A DNA stretch of 64,000 nt from Fennellomyces sp. T-0311 (taxonomy: Eukaryota > Mucoromycota > Mucoromycetes > Mucorales > Lichtheimiaceae). The notes under the pieces were generated by a model, which saw only the letters and a list, made by a program, of their open reading frames with translations, searched no databases and was not told the DNA's origin. Positions 48,871 through 60,238 of this stretch are shown piece by piece (positions within the stretch are counted from its first letter, which is position 1; each line of letters opens with the position of its first letter). The stretch is from NCBI GenBank assembly GCA_025266875.1, contig JALLLT010000004.1, positions 62,001 through 126,000 of the forward strand, read 5' to 3'. A program made the translations under genes and the position numbers.

Positions 48871-50299
48871 CTAATCTTCACTATCGTCGGGTGTGTTCAC
48901 CAATTCATCCTCCTCGAGATCATCGTCGGGCATAATGTTGGTAACATCAGCAGTCGTCCAGGTGCTCCCAGTGGCTTCTTGAGAAAGGCGATCAACCTCA
49001 GATTGCTGGACTTTCAGTACTTTGAACCAGTCCACTTGCTTGGATTGAGGCCCGCTCATGAAATCATCGTACATCGGTTTCCAAGGGGAGTCTTCGGAGA
49101 AATGCACTTTGCTTAATTTTTTGACAGTACGATGTCCGTATTTTTTAGCCATCACAAAGTAAGCCTACCAGCTTGGTAAGCAAATATTCTGTTCCGTTTC
49201 TGAATACAAGTACTTACTATGACATATGTAAGAATTACCAATGGCTTTGACACTTCATCGTTTGAAGTAAGTCTTGCAGCACCACCGCCTTGGTAAAACG
49301 CCTTGTGTATGAAATAAGCGAGGCACTTATTTTCAAGAAGTCCTTTCGAACTATCAAAATCGGGACGCGAAAATCTATACGTATTTGTATAAAGTTCTGT
49401 AAGGATAACGTTGGATAATAGTGGTGTAATTTTACCTGGAGCCATTCAAGAGCCACCGATATTGTCCTTCGCCTTTCTTCTGTAGTGATTGGTTTCTTGG
49501 GAGAATGCCAGCATCTTTAAACTTGTACTTGTTCACTTCAGTCACAAGCGTCTTGACCAAGCCAGAGCGACTATCCGAAATGGCTTTTCGGAACTTCTGA
49601 GGTGATTAGCGTCCAATTATCATTAATAAATAATGAGCGTACTTACGATAGATCTGAGTTCAGCTGAAGCATACGATCGTTCTGAGCTCTCAATTGCTTC
49701 ATCATTATAATAAAGGTCACCAGCGATTACAGCAGGGATACGCGTAGACTCTTCGCTTGTGGGAAAGCTGTTCACCAAGTAGCCGTAGGCCTTACACTGA
49801 AACTTATACTCCTTTACGTCAATATCCTTAGCCGTCAACGTGATTCTATATTACGATCGTTAGAAACTCTCTACGCGTAGAAACTATACATTTACCGCTG
49901 CAAGTTTCGTGTTTTGACTTCGCGCGTCTCCTTTTTCAATCTAGGTTATGAGGCAGTGTTAGGACTGCAAATGCACTGCAAAACAATACTTACTCTGGTT
50001 GTTCCTCATTGGTACTGCTACTGGACGCAGTCGCTTTTGCTTTATTTTTTCCCTTACGTGTATCCTCAGAGTCTTCAATGCTGCAACGCAATTAACAGAA
50101 AAAGCAATTAGTAATTTATGAATGTTTTGTTTCATTATTACCGTGCTGACGAAGCAGGCTCGAGACTTGATTTTGACCTGGAAGATCGGTGGCGCTTGAC
50201 ATGCCTCTTCTCCCCGTTACTTTCTGAATCTTTAAGTGGATCCTCAAACTCCTGATCAGAAGCTAGAGGTCGCCTTAATGTTGAAACTTTTTTAGTCAT
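48871..50299 (-). CDS. Transposon-borne companion protein, unrecognised
   Basis: Seven exons (50299-50142, 50080-49994, 49940-49896, 49845-49647, 49596-49436, 49374-49218, 49164-48871) join in frame to 366 residues. The N-terminal 115 residues are polar and basic with Ser runs (KRHVKRHRSSRSKSS), likely disordered. A folded core follows (ITLTAKDIDVKEYKFQC, CLAYFIHKAFYQGGG, LVILTYVIAYFVMAKKYGH), then an acidic tail (DDDLEEDELVNTPDDSED). I know no family for it. Its position, head to head with the transposase and within the same presumed ends, suggests a role in transposition such as DNA binding or regulation, but that is inference. The acceptor of intron 5 is chosen at TATAG because the nearer TTACAG gives a stop. 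Confidence 0.75.
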
Positions 50300-50457
50300 G
50301 GCGCTTGGTTGTAGCAAGAGGTATTATGCTGCTGCGCGTTTTGTGTCCTGTTACTGCTTTTGCCTTTTATGCAACTTGCACGCATAAAAAGTCAAAGTCA
50401 AAACTATACAATCACCGCTGCCCTCACAGATCTGCTTTACCCACACTTTGATTAGCC
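50300..50457. promoter_or_regulatory. Divergent promoter of the transposon genes
   Basis: 158 bp between the two start codons, with no open frame continuing across. No clear TATA box. Bidirectional use is inferred from the arrangement. Confidence 0.45.
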
Positions 50458-53400
50458 ATGGAGACTTGTACATTGTGTAGCAAGAAATTCAAAAGCACTA
50501 AAGCACTTGAGGCACACTACAATTCCTCTGTTCATAAAGGGATCGATATCCCGGTTACCAAGGAAATCTCGCAATCGAAATCTCGATCGTGGAAAAAGCA
50601 ACGATTGAGCAAAGATCAGGGAGCTAGATCTCATCAACGTGACTCAACAAACGACACAGAATGTATTCAAGACGATTTTGAACCTGACTACGGGCCCGAT
50701 TCTGGAAGTAATAACACTCAAGAGTCTTTGCAAGATCGCCATGTACGGCATAGAATGATCAAAAGTGAGTATATACATTTACGGAGAAAAGCAGAAGTTT
50801 CATTCAATATAGCATCCGTGGTTGAGTTTAAGCAATCAAAATCAAAACGGGAAGTCAAGCCAGTAGGCACAATGAACAAGCTCGAGGAAATGATGGCGCG
50901 GTTCGCTTTTGATGTGGGATTATCTAGTCATTTTTACGATTCGTAAAGTGGTTATTCCATACAGTGTTATTAGACATTGCGTTTTAAATGATTCTTGTCG
51001 CAGCTTTGTAGATGTCGTTAGCTTTGCTCTGGAGGCTGACAAGGATGCTTTCTCCATTTCAACGGCTACCTTGACCAAACTGAAGTCAACATTGAAACAC
51101 GACGCTGGCGAACACTCGCTGCTGGTAAATACACCGTAGACATTATCTTTAACAACAGTATCAAACTGAACCTTTGCAGGACTTCCAAACTATTGATCTT
51201 AACCTCGATGATATCAAGGATTTCCCTAAAGGCCATGAGAAGGAGTTGTTGATAGCTGTCGGTGGAAGGCTACAATTTGTCTATCGCGATATACACGACT
51301 TATGCCAACATTTATTTGGACACCCTGCATTCCTTGACACCATGATTTTAAATCCAAGTATATATAAGCGCAACGGTGAAAGGTGCTATATTGACTTGGA
51401 TTCCGGAACCCAGTGGGAGACGCTACAAGTAAGCTGCATATAATTATAATAATTAGTCGCAGTAGACTGATACTAATCTGTCGGTTCTAGCAAAAGCACC
51501 CAGACAACGTAATTTTGAATATTATGCTTGCATCCGACCAGACTACAGTCACTGGAAATATGCGCAACAATGCCTGGCCATTATATTTGAAATTGGGTAA
51601 TAATTGATAACGTACGGGTCTATATAGGAAATAACATTGATTGATATTACTCTGCTGCATAGGAAATATACCTGCTGAGGTTCGTGAAAATGCTGCATAT
51701 ATGGCAAGCCGTGTGCTGGCGTTCTTCCCAACAATCGAATGGCAAACGTCAAAAACAAGTCCAGATTGGTTCACCAAGGCAAAGTACTCCATTATCCATC
51801 ACTGTCTATCCCTTGTACTAAAACCTTTCAAAAGCGACGACGGGAGGTATGTGCTCTGTTATTTCCTGTAAATGGGTTACTTTACTTTGGAACTATATTT
51901 ACTAACTCACGTCACGCAGTCCCGTCGCATATAAGATGAAAGACCCCAGTGGGGTTACTCGTGAATGTATACCAGCATTGTCATGTTATATTGCAGACCT
52001 ACCAGAACAGTGACTATCCTGTTTTAAGCAAGCTACTGGTGTCGAAGACTAATAACTACACATTTTGTACCTGTATAGACGATTATTGGCAGCGATCAAA
52101 AGTGGAAATACAACATACTCCTGTCCTCGGTGTACATCAAAAACGTGTCATTTCCATTTACCGTATGATTTTGCTTTTGAAAGCAACAACTGTTACGGTT
52201 ACCATACAGAGAGTGAAGATAACAGTGATGACGACCAGAGTACCGATCGAGACAACGACGACGACGATCCGAGTGATGATCAAGATAGTAGACAAGTAGA
52301 TAACAACGACTCCGGACAAACATTCGATAGCGACGACGATTTTACCTCTGGTGCTGGTCGGACCAATAGATTCATGAAGCGTATATATCAAAAGGGTCGT
52401 AAATTTATAAAAGCAAACAAAAAAACACGGACGCGTGCATACGAAACAAAAAAGTCGTTTTATGTGATCAAGGTAATATCTCGGTAACCTAGGTTTCATT
52501 CGTTATTGCTATATTTTCATACACAATCAATTCACAGAATGCCTTCTGGGATGTCCCGTACTTCAGCATATACAGAGCTTTAACAGTTGACGATTTACAT
52601 CAGCTTGGAGGAGTGTATAAGCACTTGTTGACATGCATTGAAGCAATGCTTGTATCTAATGGGGATACACAAACACTGTCCCAAATAACAAAAAGGTATT
52701 TGTTACGAAGCAAGGACTATAAATGGAATGGAATAAAGGACTAACCACTAAAGTGTACAATAGAGCTCAAATGATACCTGCGTTTTCTGGATTACGGCCG
52801 TTCAAATCTGGGTACCTCTTCAGTGCCTTGAAAAACCCAACTTATACAGAACTTAAAAGCCATATGTCGGTGAGTTGCTGTCATATACATGATTATTTAC
52901 ATTTCCTTATATACGACTCTATGAATAGATCTTGATGTTGTGCGTTCACGATTTGCTTCCGCTACAAGCTGTACTCTGCATGCGTCATTTCATCGACTTC
53001 TACCATCAAGCTGTCGCTAAGGAACATTCTGATACCTCACTGCGTGAAATGGAAAATTCGCTATTGTTATTCAATCAACATAGCGCTGTTTTCGCACAAT
53101 GGTCGCCGGTAAGTTGTTTATGGGAAGATTCGGTTGAAAGCAATACTTGGTGCTAATATAATCCAACGGTACTAGAGTAACCTAGCATTTCCAAAGAACC
53201 ACGCCTTGTTTAAGTATAGTCACGACATCAAAAGACTAGGTCGAATCCACGGTTACAGCACAACTCACAGCGAGTGTCAACACAAACGTGATGCCAAAAG
53301 ACCCGCACAAAGGACCAACCATGTACGAGACGCTTTTACGTTACAAATAGGTGAGCATATAATGTATCGTGATATGCTATACGACCAATATGAATACAAA

Positions 53401-54264
53401 AAAGGTTCCACCGTGCATAATGGACCTTGTGACAACATATATGAAGCATCAGCGCAATATCCAGCTCGTAAATATGTCCTTTCGTCACTTGCCAAGAAGA
53501 GTTCGCATGATGGCGTTACATTCATCGAATTAGAGGAGTCACGGCCGTACCTCAAGGGACTATTTCGCTTGACCAAAAGTTATCTCAGCCTTAAGCTGTT
53601 TGGGAACAAAAAACAAAAATTCAGAGATATGCCATCACCAGAGAACTTAAAGGTAAGGATGCGTATAAAAATTCAGTGAGAATTGGTCGATGAACATTTT
53701 TCTGTATTTCTATATCTATAGCTAAAGGCTTATCAGCGACTGAAAGTCATCGACTACGATGATGATTGTGATGAATTTCGAGAATACATTCATGCACATC
53801 CCAAGCTTCATGGCCAAACACGTTTCGATTACGCTGAACTACAAGATGGCAGTATCATACAGGCTCTTCTATTTTTCAAAATATCGATACGACCACAAAA
53901 GGTTACAAAAAAACGAAAAGGTCGTACTGAGTTGGATGCAACAAAGGGGGATCCTATCATTGAAGAGCTGTGCTTTGTCCGTGTTTATGAAAACCTCGAC
54001 ATTGAGCATGCCAGCGGATTCCAAGTCATCAAGCCTGTAATCGATAAGAATAAGGATATTTTAAAGGTCATATCAGTTAACGAAATTCAGCGTCCAGTAC
54101 ACGTGGCCCCGGATTTTTCCACTGGACTGAATGGTGTTGAAGAAAAGGAAGGAGTTTATGACCATTATCTCGTAAATCACGACGTCAATGCCATTCACTG
54201 GTCGTTTGGTGCAACTGTACAACTCCCCACAATACCCGTTGAAAACCACATAATTTGGGAATGA
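50458..54264 (+). CDS. Plavaka-type transposase
   Basis: Twelve exons (50458-50942, 51004-51124, 51180-51428, 51491-51596, 51663-51846, 51920-52009, 52079-52472, 52538-52695, 52764-52869, 52929-53108, 53176-53652, 53722-54264) join to 1,030 residues with no stop. An N-terminal C2H2 finger (Cys4, Cys7, His20, His26) is followed by MARFAFDVGLS. The catalytic core resembles Plavaka transposases of mushrooms: ILNIMLASDQTTVTG ... AWPLYLKLGNI (Asp301), ALTVDDLHQLGGVYKHL (Asp561/562) and YSTTHSECQHKRDAKR (Glu724) as the likely DDE triad. A CPRC zinc-like motif (Cys427, Cys430) and an Asp-rich segment (about 455-500) separate the first two. It would cut and paste the element. The exon 6/7 and 8/9 junctions are the least certain. 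Confidence 0.85.
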
Positions 54265-54511
54265 CTTGTAAATAAAAGAGCCGGGTGCCTGGTAAATAAT
54301 ACATTTGAATGATTAATCGGAAAGGCTTTATAAAGTATGTTCTGCGTAGAAGAAACGAAAATACGCCGTATCTGTTCGGATACAGAATACGTAACAAGCA
54401 GAACGACAGGAAACGGGCTGAGGAAGTTGCCATAGTAACTGATACGGCATTATCAGGCAATAAATGGTACGCTGGCCCCAACTGGTAACTATGTAACCAT
54501 TTCAATCCCCG

Positions 54512-55230
54512 ACCGGATTTTCTTATTTTGTGATGTTATTCTGCTACTATCCTAGAATTTATATATGTGTAGCATGCATTCAAACCTGTACCTGTTTTAA
54601 AGTACGCTTTCAATACACCCCCTCCCCAGCCACTCAGTTGATATAATCGCTCACCATTTGAATACGCGGTAACAAATTTTCTTTGCCATTTTGTCACTCT
54701 GTTTGCCTCATCGCATTCCATATTAAGCAAGCACGTGCTCACTGTGTCTGCTGTCTACTCTACTATTCAGTGCATTTTGTACATCTCAATCTACTTACAC
54801 GAATTCACGGCCAGCACCTTATACTCAATTATACTTGTGCATTTGCCTATCTTCATCTTGTACTCGGATCATTCCGAGGCACCCTTTTATATTTGCAACG
54901 TGCCTCGGACACGACTTGTTACAAAATACCCCCAATATCAAATGAAATAAACAAGTTAACTTGACCTCAATTATCTTGATCATACCTTGTCAGAAGTTCA
55001 AGTCAGAGGCTCATATCTGTATTTGGTTAACGTAACCTTTTTATTTCTATTATTATAGCCCAAATCTTGGACCCTGACTCATGCAGAACTTCTTTTTTAT
55101 ACAAACAATTTCCTTTCTTTTACAACAATATACATTACAGAAGGATAAATAAAATGGATTTTATTAACGCATAAAGTGAAGAAAAATTTACATCACTTAT
55201 CCAGAGTTTGATGGGCACATATGAAGTCAC
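54512..55230. other. Intergenic between transposon and transporter relic
   Basis: About 700 bp, AT-rich, with no recognised gene or repeat. It includes the 3' flank of the decayed MFS gene. Confidence 0.45.
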
Positions 55231-56540
55231 TTACAATCTGTAGATAAAGTTTCCATCTTGCTTGTCAGTCAAATCCAAAGTAACATCCGTAGGCTCTGAC
55301 GGGGGATTCGCTAGTCGATCACGGTTTTCTCTGGCCATTATATAACGCATAAGAAAGTAAGCAACAATAGCAATTCCGTTTCCAATGCAAAATCCAGTCA
55401 TGGCACCGGTGTAACGCGGAACTTCGCGTTCCAGCATGACCAACGGACCGATAAAGTTTCCGAGAGTGTAAAAGACCAAGTATCCGCCATTGTAAAAGAT
55501 TTTTTGCTGTAACCTGATACATTGCTTCCGATCGTTGTAATACGTAAACTATAAGCTTCTGTTTTCCACCATGCAAGATAGAATCCGGCGAGTTCGGCTG
55601 GACCTTGCTCCGCAACACCCAAAATGATACAGCCGACCAAACTAATTGTCAACATGAACACCCCAGCGAAACAAATTTGTCGAGTGCGTCGAGCAAGGAT
55701 CGTCGCAACGAGGACACCGATAACCGAGGAAACACCACCTGGTGTTTTGAGTAGAATAGATTCTCCAACCTTTATACAAAGTCACACTAAATGTTAGCAT
55801 TTTTATATTTTATCACAACGGAGATCATCAATACGGCTTTTCGTAATACGTATTGTAAAATCTCCAAGTTCTTTAACAAATTGAGCTCCAAAGACAAGAA
55901 GAGCACCTTTCTGCATATTGAGCCCGATAGCTGCGAGACAAATACACCCAAACCGAATTTCCTTTACCGCTTCAAGCATTGGTCCCATTTGATTACACGG
56001 TGGCGAACGACAGCATTATCTTGGATGCACTCTTCAGCAATGTCTCTCTCTTCTTCAGTTGGTCTAAGTAAAGGAGAGTACAGGTTATCTACAAGAAAGA
56101 GGAAGCAGAGAAGACCGAGTAGCGACGTCATTGCTCTAAGGATAATATGATTCCTAAGTTTCGTGTACGTAATGCACCTTCAGATGAGTTCCTGATCATC
56201 TCTGGCAGGTACGTCTGATTCAGTGACTTACCAGCGCCACATCATAATTCCTCGTCTATTGCCCATATCAGAAATGCCAAAGGATATCAGACCACCCAAG
56301 ACGGAACCAGACCACTGGACATAATAGTAACGCCATAATATATCGTTTGTTCTGAACGGCGGAACAATGTGTTGATTATAAGATAAATACTGTTTTACAT
56401 TGTTAGTTCAACTGCCATGCTTTTATTCTACCATTGCATTTGCCTAGGCATTGCTGTGCCCTCAAAGATGCCCAGAAGAAAGCGCATAGCCATAAGCTGA
56501 GAGAAAGTATGACAGTATGCGGTGGCAAGCATGATCTAAA

Positions 56541-56554
56541 AACATGGTCATTAG
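56541..56554. repeat. LINE target-site duplication, 3' side
   Basis: AACATGGTCATTAG, identical to 61714-61727 at the other side of the LINE. Confidence 0.9.
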
Positions 56555-56779
56555 GTCAAAAGTTATTATTTTATTGGGAAGATATTTGATCTGCGCCTAT
56601 AGGCATATGATCACTTCCTTGCGGTACAAAAGGATTAAAGAAACAAATAGAGTGTAGGTGCCGTGCCTGAAAAAAAACCTCACTAGAGGTGAAAAAAGGC
56701 CGGACGGTGTAGCAAAAGGAGTGTGGCCGCTGTGCTGGCTGATTATGGAGAAATTGGCTCGCCCTGTGAGCCACACGCA

Positions 56780-59700
56780 TCATGCGTTGGTTTCCTGGGG
56801 TGGGCCAGTTGACGTTGGAGGTGTTGACCTGGTGATCGTGGAATCGGCTTGTTCGTCCTCAACGTTTGGATGAATGAGGCAGTCTATTTCGCGAAGCACC
56901 TCTAGTAGGGCTGGCCAGGAGGCCTTCCACTTGCCTTTGGTCAGACCAATATCGGATCGTGGAAGACAGTTCAGAATATGGTCGATCGGATGCATTCCAT
57001 TAGGAAGATCGGAGATGTCGCCAAAAGCTGTCAATAGCTTGTTCAGTTGTGCTTCCAGAATTGGACAGGCATTGTAGTGGTCTCTTTTCGGCTTGGCTGC
57101 CCCGCATGGGCAATCCGGAGGCTTGTATGACGGTGGTAGCCAGTGCATGCGCCAGTTTACGAGTCGATGTCGGTCGTTGCTTGTTGTCGGTAGGTATAGT
57201 ATCGGGTCAACCATCCGAGTTGGTCGAAGGCAACGAATAGTTTTAAACGCCTTTGATCGTGATTCGAATTCTTCGTCTCGTTTGTTGCTGATAGCCTGTT
57301 CAACTGCGTTCATCGGTGGTTCCTCCGTTTTCTGTAATTTGCGGTATTCTTGATGGAGAGGATTGGTCGAGGTCAACCTTCTCCAGTGCTCATCCGTTGG
57401 CTTCTTGCCATTCCTCAAAATCGAGAGCTCCACCATTCGAGCCATGGTGGAAACTGGCAATTGTTGAAGCCGTGCAGTAAACTTGAGTTGCAATGCGCGT
57501 GTGCGGAGGTGCATGGAAGGTAGGTCGGCAAGAACAATCGGCACGATAGTTGGGGTATGTGTCGATTTGTTACGGTTTCGTACCATCTTGATACACCCGC
57601 TTTGTGCTTGGTCGAGCTTATCCATGTGCTTCGCCGTGAGTGCTGCAATAGCAAGACCGTACTCGAGAACTGGGCGGATAAATGACCGATATGTGCGTAA
57701 TGCTGGCCAAAGTCCAATCCCATATTGGTGTATACCAAGCTGACGAAGCAGGGCCATATTGCCAGTTGCCTTGGAGATACGTTGGTTAACTAGTTGTTCG
57801 AGGTCGATACCATGGCACGTAAATGGAAGTCCGAGGTATTGGAAGCTGGAGACTTTGTTGATCGGCGTTCCGTAGATTGTGTACCTTGAGGGTCGATCCT
57901 GGCTACTGGTCAAGCTAGGTGGAGGTTCAATGATCGCGCATTTGCCTGGATGCCATTGATATCCATACTCTTTGGAATGCAGTTCCGCAATCTTCAGTAG
58001 GTGTACCATATCGTGCGGAGAGCCTATTAGTGCTACGTCGTCTGCGTATAACAATGCAGATATGAGTACTCGATTCGTGTCTGGGCGAGCATTTTGATCT
58101 TGCTTGTCACCAGTGCAGTGCAAGTTCTGGACGGCTGCTTCCGACTGTGTGTATGGCACCGGGACTGTTCGGAGTATCAATGGGTTTTTTCCAAGGGCGT
58201 TCATGCGGATACGAAGGCGACGTGGTAACGAGTTGATGAAGACTGCATATAGTAAGGGGCTTAGGATAGACCCTTGTAAAACCCCACGTGATGGGTGGAT
58301 GTATCGCGATTGATGATTCTGTAAGATGACCGCAACCCGTACGTCGTCAAACATATGTCGCAGGAGATGGAACAGAGCGCTCGACAGGTTTCCCTGCAAC
58401 GTTGACCATATTAAATCCCGCGAACTGCTGTCGTATGCCTGCTTGATGTCCAGGAATGCTTGCACCGGAGGCTCCCCGTACTGTCGTTGATACTGTCTTA
58501 TGAGCATATTCAAGGCAAATGCCTGATCAAGAGCACCACGTTTGTGTCGGAATCCACCTTGGGCGATGTCCAAGGCTGGCATGGCGTCCAATAATTTAGG
58601 CAGCAGACACCTCTCGAGTAGCTTCCGAAGCACACTAGTCAAGCTTATTGGTCTGTAGTTTCCAGCTTCTGTCGGGTTGCCCTTCTTGTAGATTGGTACT
58701 ACGTTTGCTGTTCGCCATGAGAGTGGAATATAGGACCAATGCCAACACACGGTCAGGAACTTGCTAAGAATGTGTGACAGGGGAGTCGCTATGGGCTTCA
58801 GCATCGCACCAGTGATGTGGTCATTCCCGGGAGCTTTCCTTGGCGCCATTTTGCGGATGTAAAGGGCGATTTGCGCTGCGGGAAAAGGGTCCTGTTCTAC
58901 TTCATCGTCTTGCTTCGTATTTAGGAACGTTCCCTGGTTCTTGATGTTCCTCTCTCCCCCAAAAACTTGTGAGAGGTGGTCCACCATAACCTCTGCAGCG
59001 AATCGTGGACCAGAAGGGTGTGAGAAGGTGTGGCTTGCCTGTCGGTTTCGTCTCATACGTTTGATGATAGCATTTGCATCTCCAATTGGTGCGTTTCCAA
59101 GTTTAGTGCAGAATTGCTTCCATGAACGACGCTTGGTGCGGCTGATTTCCTTTGAGAACTCCTCACATTTGCTGGTATACGCTTTCCAGTACTGTGCACG
59201 TACGACTATGTTGTCAGGTGAGCGCCGCCACTTCCGGTAAGCCTCTTCTCGCTGATCTGCCTTCGATTGCAGCTCTTCATTCCAAAACCATTTCCATGAT
59301 TTCGGACGACTTGTACTGCGAGTGACGCTGCTGTCAAGGGCATCATATATCGAAGATGCGATGTCGTTGCCTAGTTCCTCGATCAATGACTTCTTGGGGA
59401 TCATTTTGGCGCTATCCGATAAATCGTCAAGACGTGCGTTTATGCTGCGCGTGTTACTCTCGAACTTGGAGATATACAGACGTCTAACGTCAGGGTCGGT
59501 CAGACGTTGTAATTTCCACTGTTGACGAGGTGCATTGGGTGTCGGGAGGGGCCTCCAAGAGGTGATTGGTGTGAACGCGAACGTGCAGAGGTGGTGGTGG
59601 GAGTTCAGAGAGTGCATATCAAAGATGGTTAGACTTGGAGTGATGATGGCTTGCTCACTTGATATGAACAGGTCAATGATACTGGTTCCCGCTGCTGTTC

Positions 59701-60238
59701 GGAAAGTTGGTTGTCCTCGTCTTAAAGATCCATTCCAGACATGAAGCCCATGCCGTACTAGCCACGGTTCTAGGACGTTAAGTCCCCTTTGATTGTTGGA
59801 GTGGTCGCCTGTGGTTAGCTTAGAACGAGCGTTTAGATCGCCGAAGATGATTGTGCGATCGTTGATATTGAGCTGGTCCAGAAGCGTTATGCATGAGTTG
59901 TGGTCAAGTGACGGAGGGAGATATAGCCCGTGGAAGGTGTAAACACCGATGCGGAAAGAAAGCGTAAAGCGGTTTGTGTTCGGTAGGTGGTGTATATGCA
60001 TATTGAGGTCCGGCCGTGCCAATAGCGAAATACCCCCTTGTCCCCGATGTCGCGTGTCGGGCCTAATTGCGTAGTTGTGATACTGAGACCAGTCAGTATA
60101 GAACCGTCCTTGAGTCAAGAAAGTTTCGTTGAGGAGTATGATGTCGATGTTTTGATCGTTGCAAAATGTGATAATTTCATCTGGTGAGCGATCAACACCA
60201 GTTGCATTAAATAGACCGAGTTTGAGGCGGTCTATCAT
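56780..60238 (-). CDS. LINE ORF2: endonuclease/reverse transcriptase
   Basis: 1,152 residues. An N-terminal APE-type endonuclease (about residues 1-225): IDIILLNETFL, HRGQGGISLL, IIFGDLNARS, STHHH-like NSHHHLCTF, cutting genomic DNA for target-primed reverse transcription. The reverse transcriptase core: APRKAPGNDHITG, NVVPIYKKGNPTEAGNYRPISL, GGFRHKRGALDQ, FLDIKQAYDS (catalytic Asp near residue 598), GVLQGSILSPLLYAVF and LLYADDVALIG (YADD near 731). A C-terminal Cys/His motif (CPCG ... HYNAC) resembles the zinc knuckle of LINE ORF2 proteins. No RNase H domain was seen. The start overlaps the ORF1 stop as ATGA. Confidence 0.94.
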   Translation of the reverse strand: MIDRLKLGLFNATGVDRSPDEIITFCNDQNIDIILLNETFLTQGRFYTDWSQYHNYAIRPDTRHRGQGGISLLARPDLNMHIHHLPNTNRFTLSFRIGVYTFHGLYLPPSLDHNSCITLLDQLNINDRTIIFGDLNARSKLTTGDHSNNQRGLNVLEPWLVRHGLHVWNGSLRRGQPTFRTAAGTSIIDLFISSEQAIITPSLTIFDMHSLNSHHHLCTFAFTPITSWRPLPTPNAPRQQWKLQRLTDPDVRRLYISKFESNTRSINARLDDLSDSAKMIPKKSLIEELGNDIASSIYDALDSSVTRSTSRPKSWKWFWNEELQSKADQREEAYRKWRRSPDNIVVRAQYWKAYTSKCEEFSKEISRTKRRSWKQFCTKLGNAPIGDANAIIKRMRRNRQASHTFSHPSGPRFAAEVMVDHLSQVFGGERNIKNQGTFLNTKQDDEVEQDPFPAAQIALYIRKMAPRKAPGNDHITGAMLKPIATPLSHILSKFLTVCWHWSYIPLSWRTANVVPIYKKGNPTEAGNYRPISLTSVLRKLLERCLLPKLLDAMPALDIAQGGFRHKRGALDQAFALNMLIRQYQRQYGEPPVQAFLDIKQAYDSSSRDLIWSTLQGNLSSALFHLLRHMFDDVRVAVILQNHQSRYIHPSRGVLQGSILSPLLYAVFINSLPRRLRIRMNALGKNPLILRTVPVPYTQSEAAVQNLHCTGDKQDQNARPDTNRVLISALLYADDVALIGSPHDMVHLLKIAELHSKEYGYQWHPGKCAIIEPPPSLTSSQDRPSRYTIYGTPINKVSSFQYLGLPFTCHGIDLEQLVNQRISKATGNMALLRQLGIHQYGIGLWPALRTYRSFIRPVLEYGLAIAALTAKHMDKLDQAQSGCIKMVRNRNKSTHTPTIVPIVLADLPSMHLRTRALQLKFTARLQQLPVSTMARMVELSILRNGKKPTDEHWRRLTSTNPLHQEYRKLQKTEEPPMNAVEQAISNKRDEEFESRSKAFKTIRCLRPTRMVDPILYLPTTSNDRHRLVNWRMHWLPPSYKPPDCPCGAAKPKRDHYNACPILEAQLNKLLTAFGDISDLPNGMHPIDHILNCLPRSDIGLTKGKWKASWPALLEVLREIDCLIHPNVEDEQADSTITRSTPPTSTGPPQETNA

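Larger units (their letters stand above)
48682..54511. mobile_element. Plavaka-type DNA transposon (CACTA-like), apparently intact
   Basis: A unit of about 5.8 kb with two divergent genes, a Plavaka-type transposase (plus) and an unrecognised companion (minus), sharing a 158-bp central promoter. Borders are tentative: CGGGGATTG at 48682-48690 recurs inverted at 54503-54511, and both are followed inward by similar A/T-rich sequence (TTCATAAGCTACCATTT left; TTACATAGTTACCAGTT right, inverted). I could not find a matching target-site duplication, so the true ends may lie a little outside. Both genes can be spliced through all introns without a stop, so the copy may be young. Confidence 0.6.
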
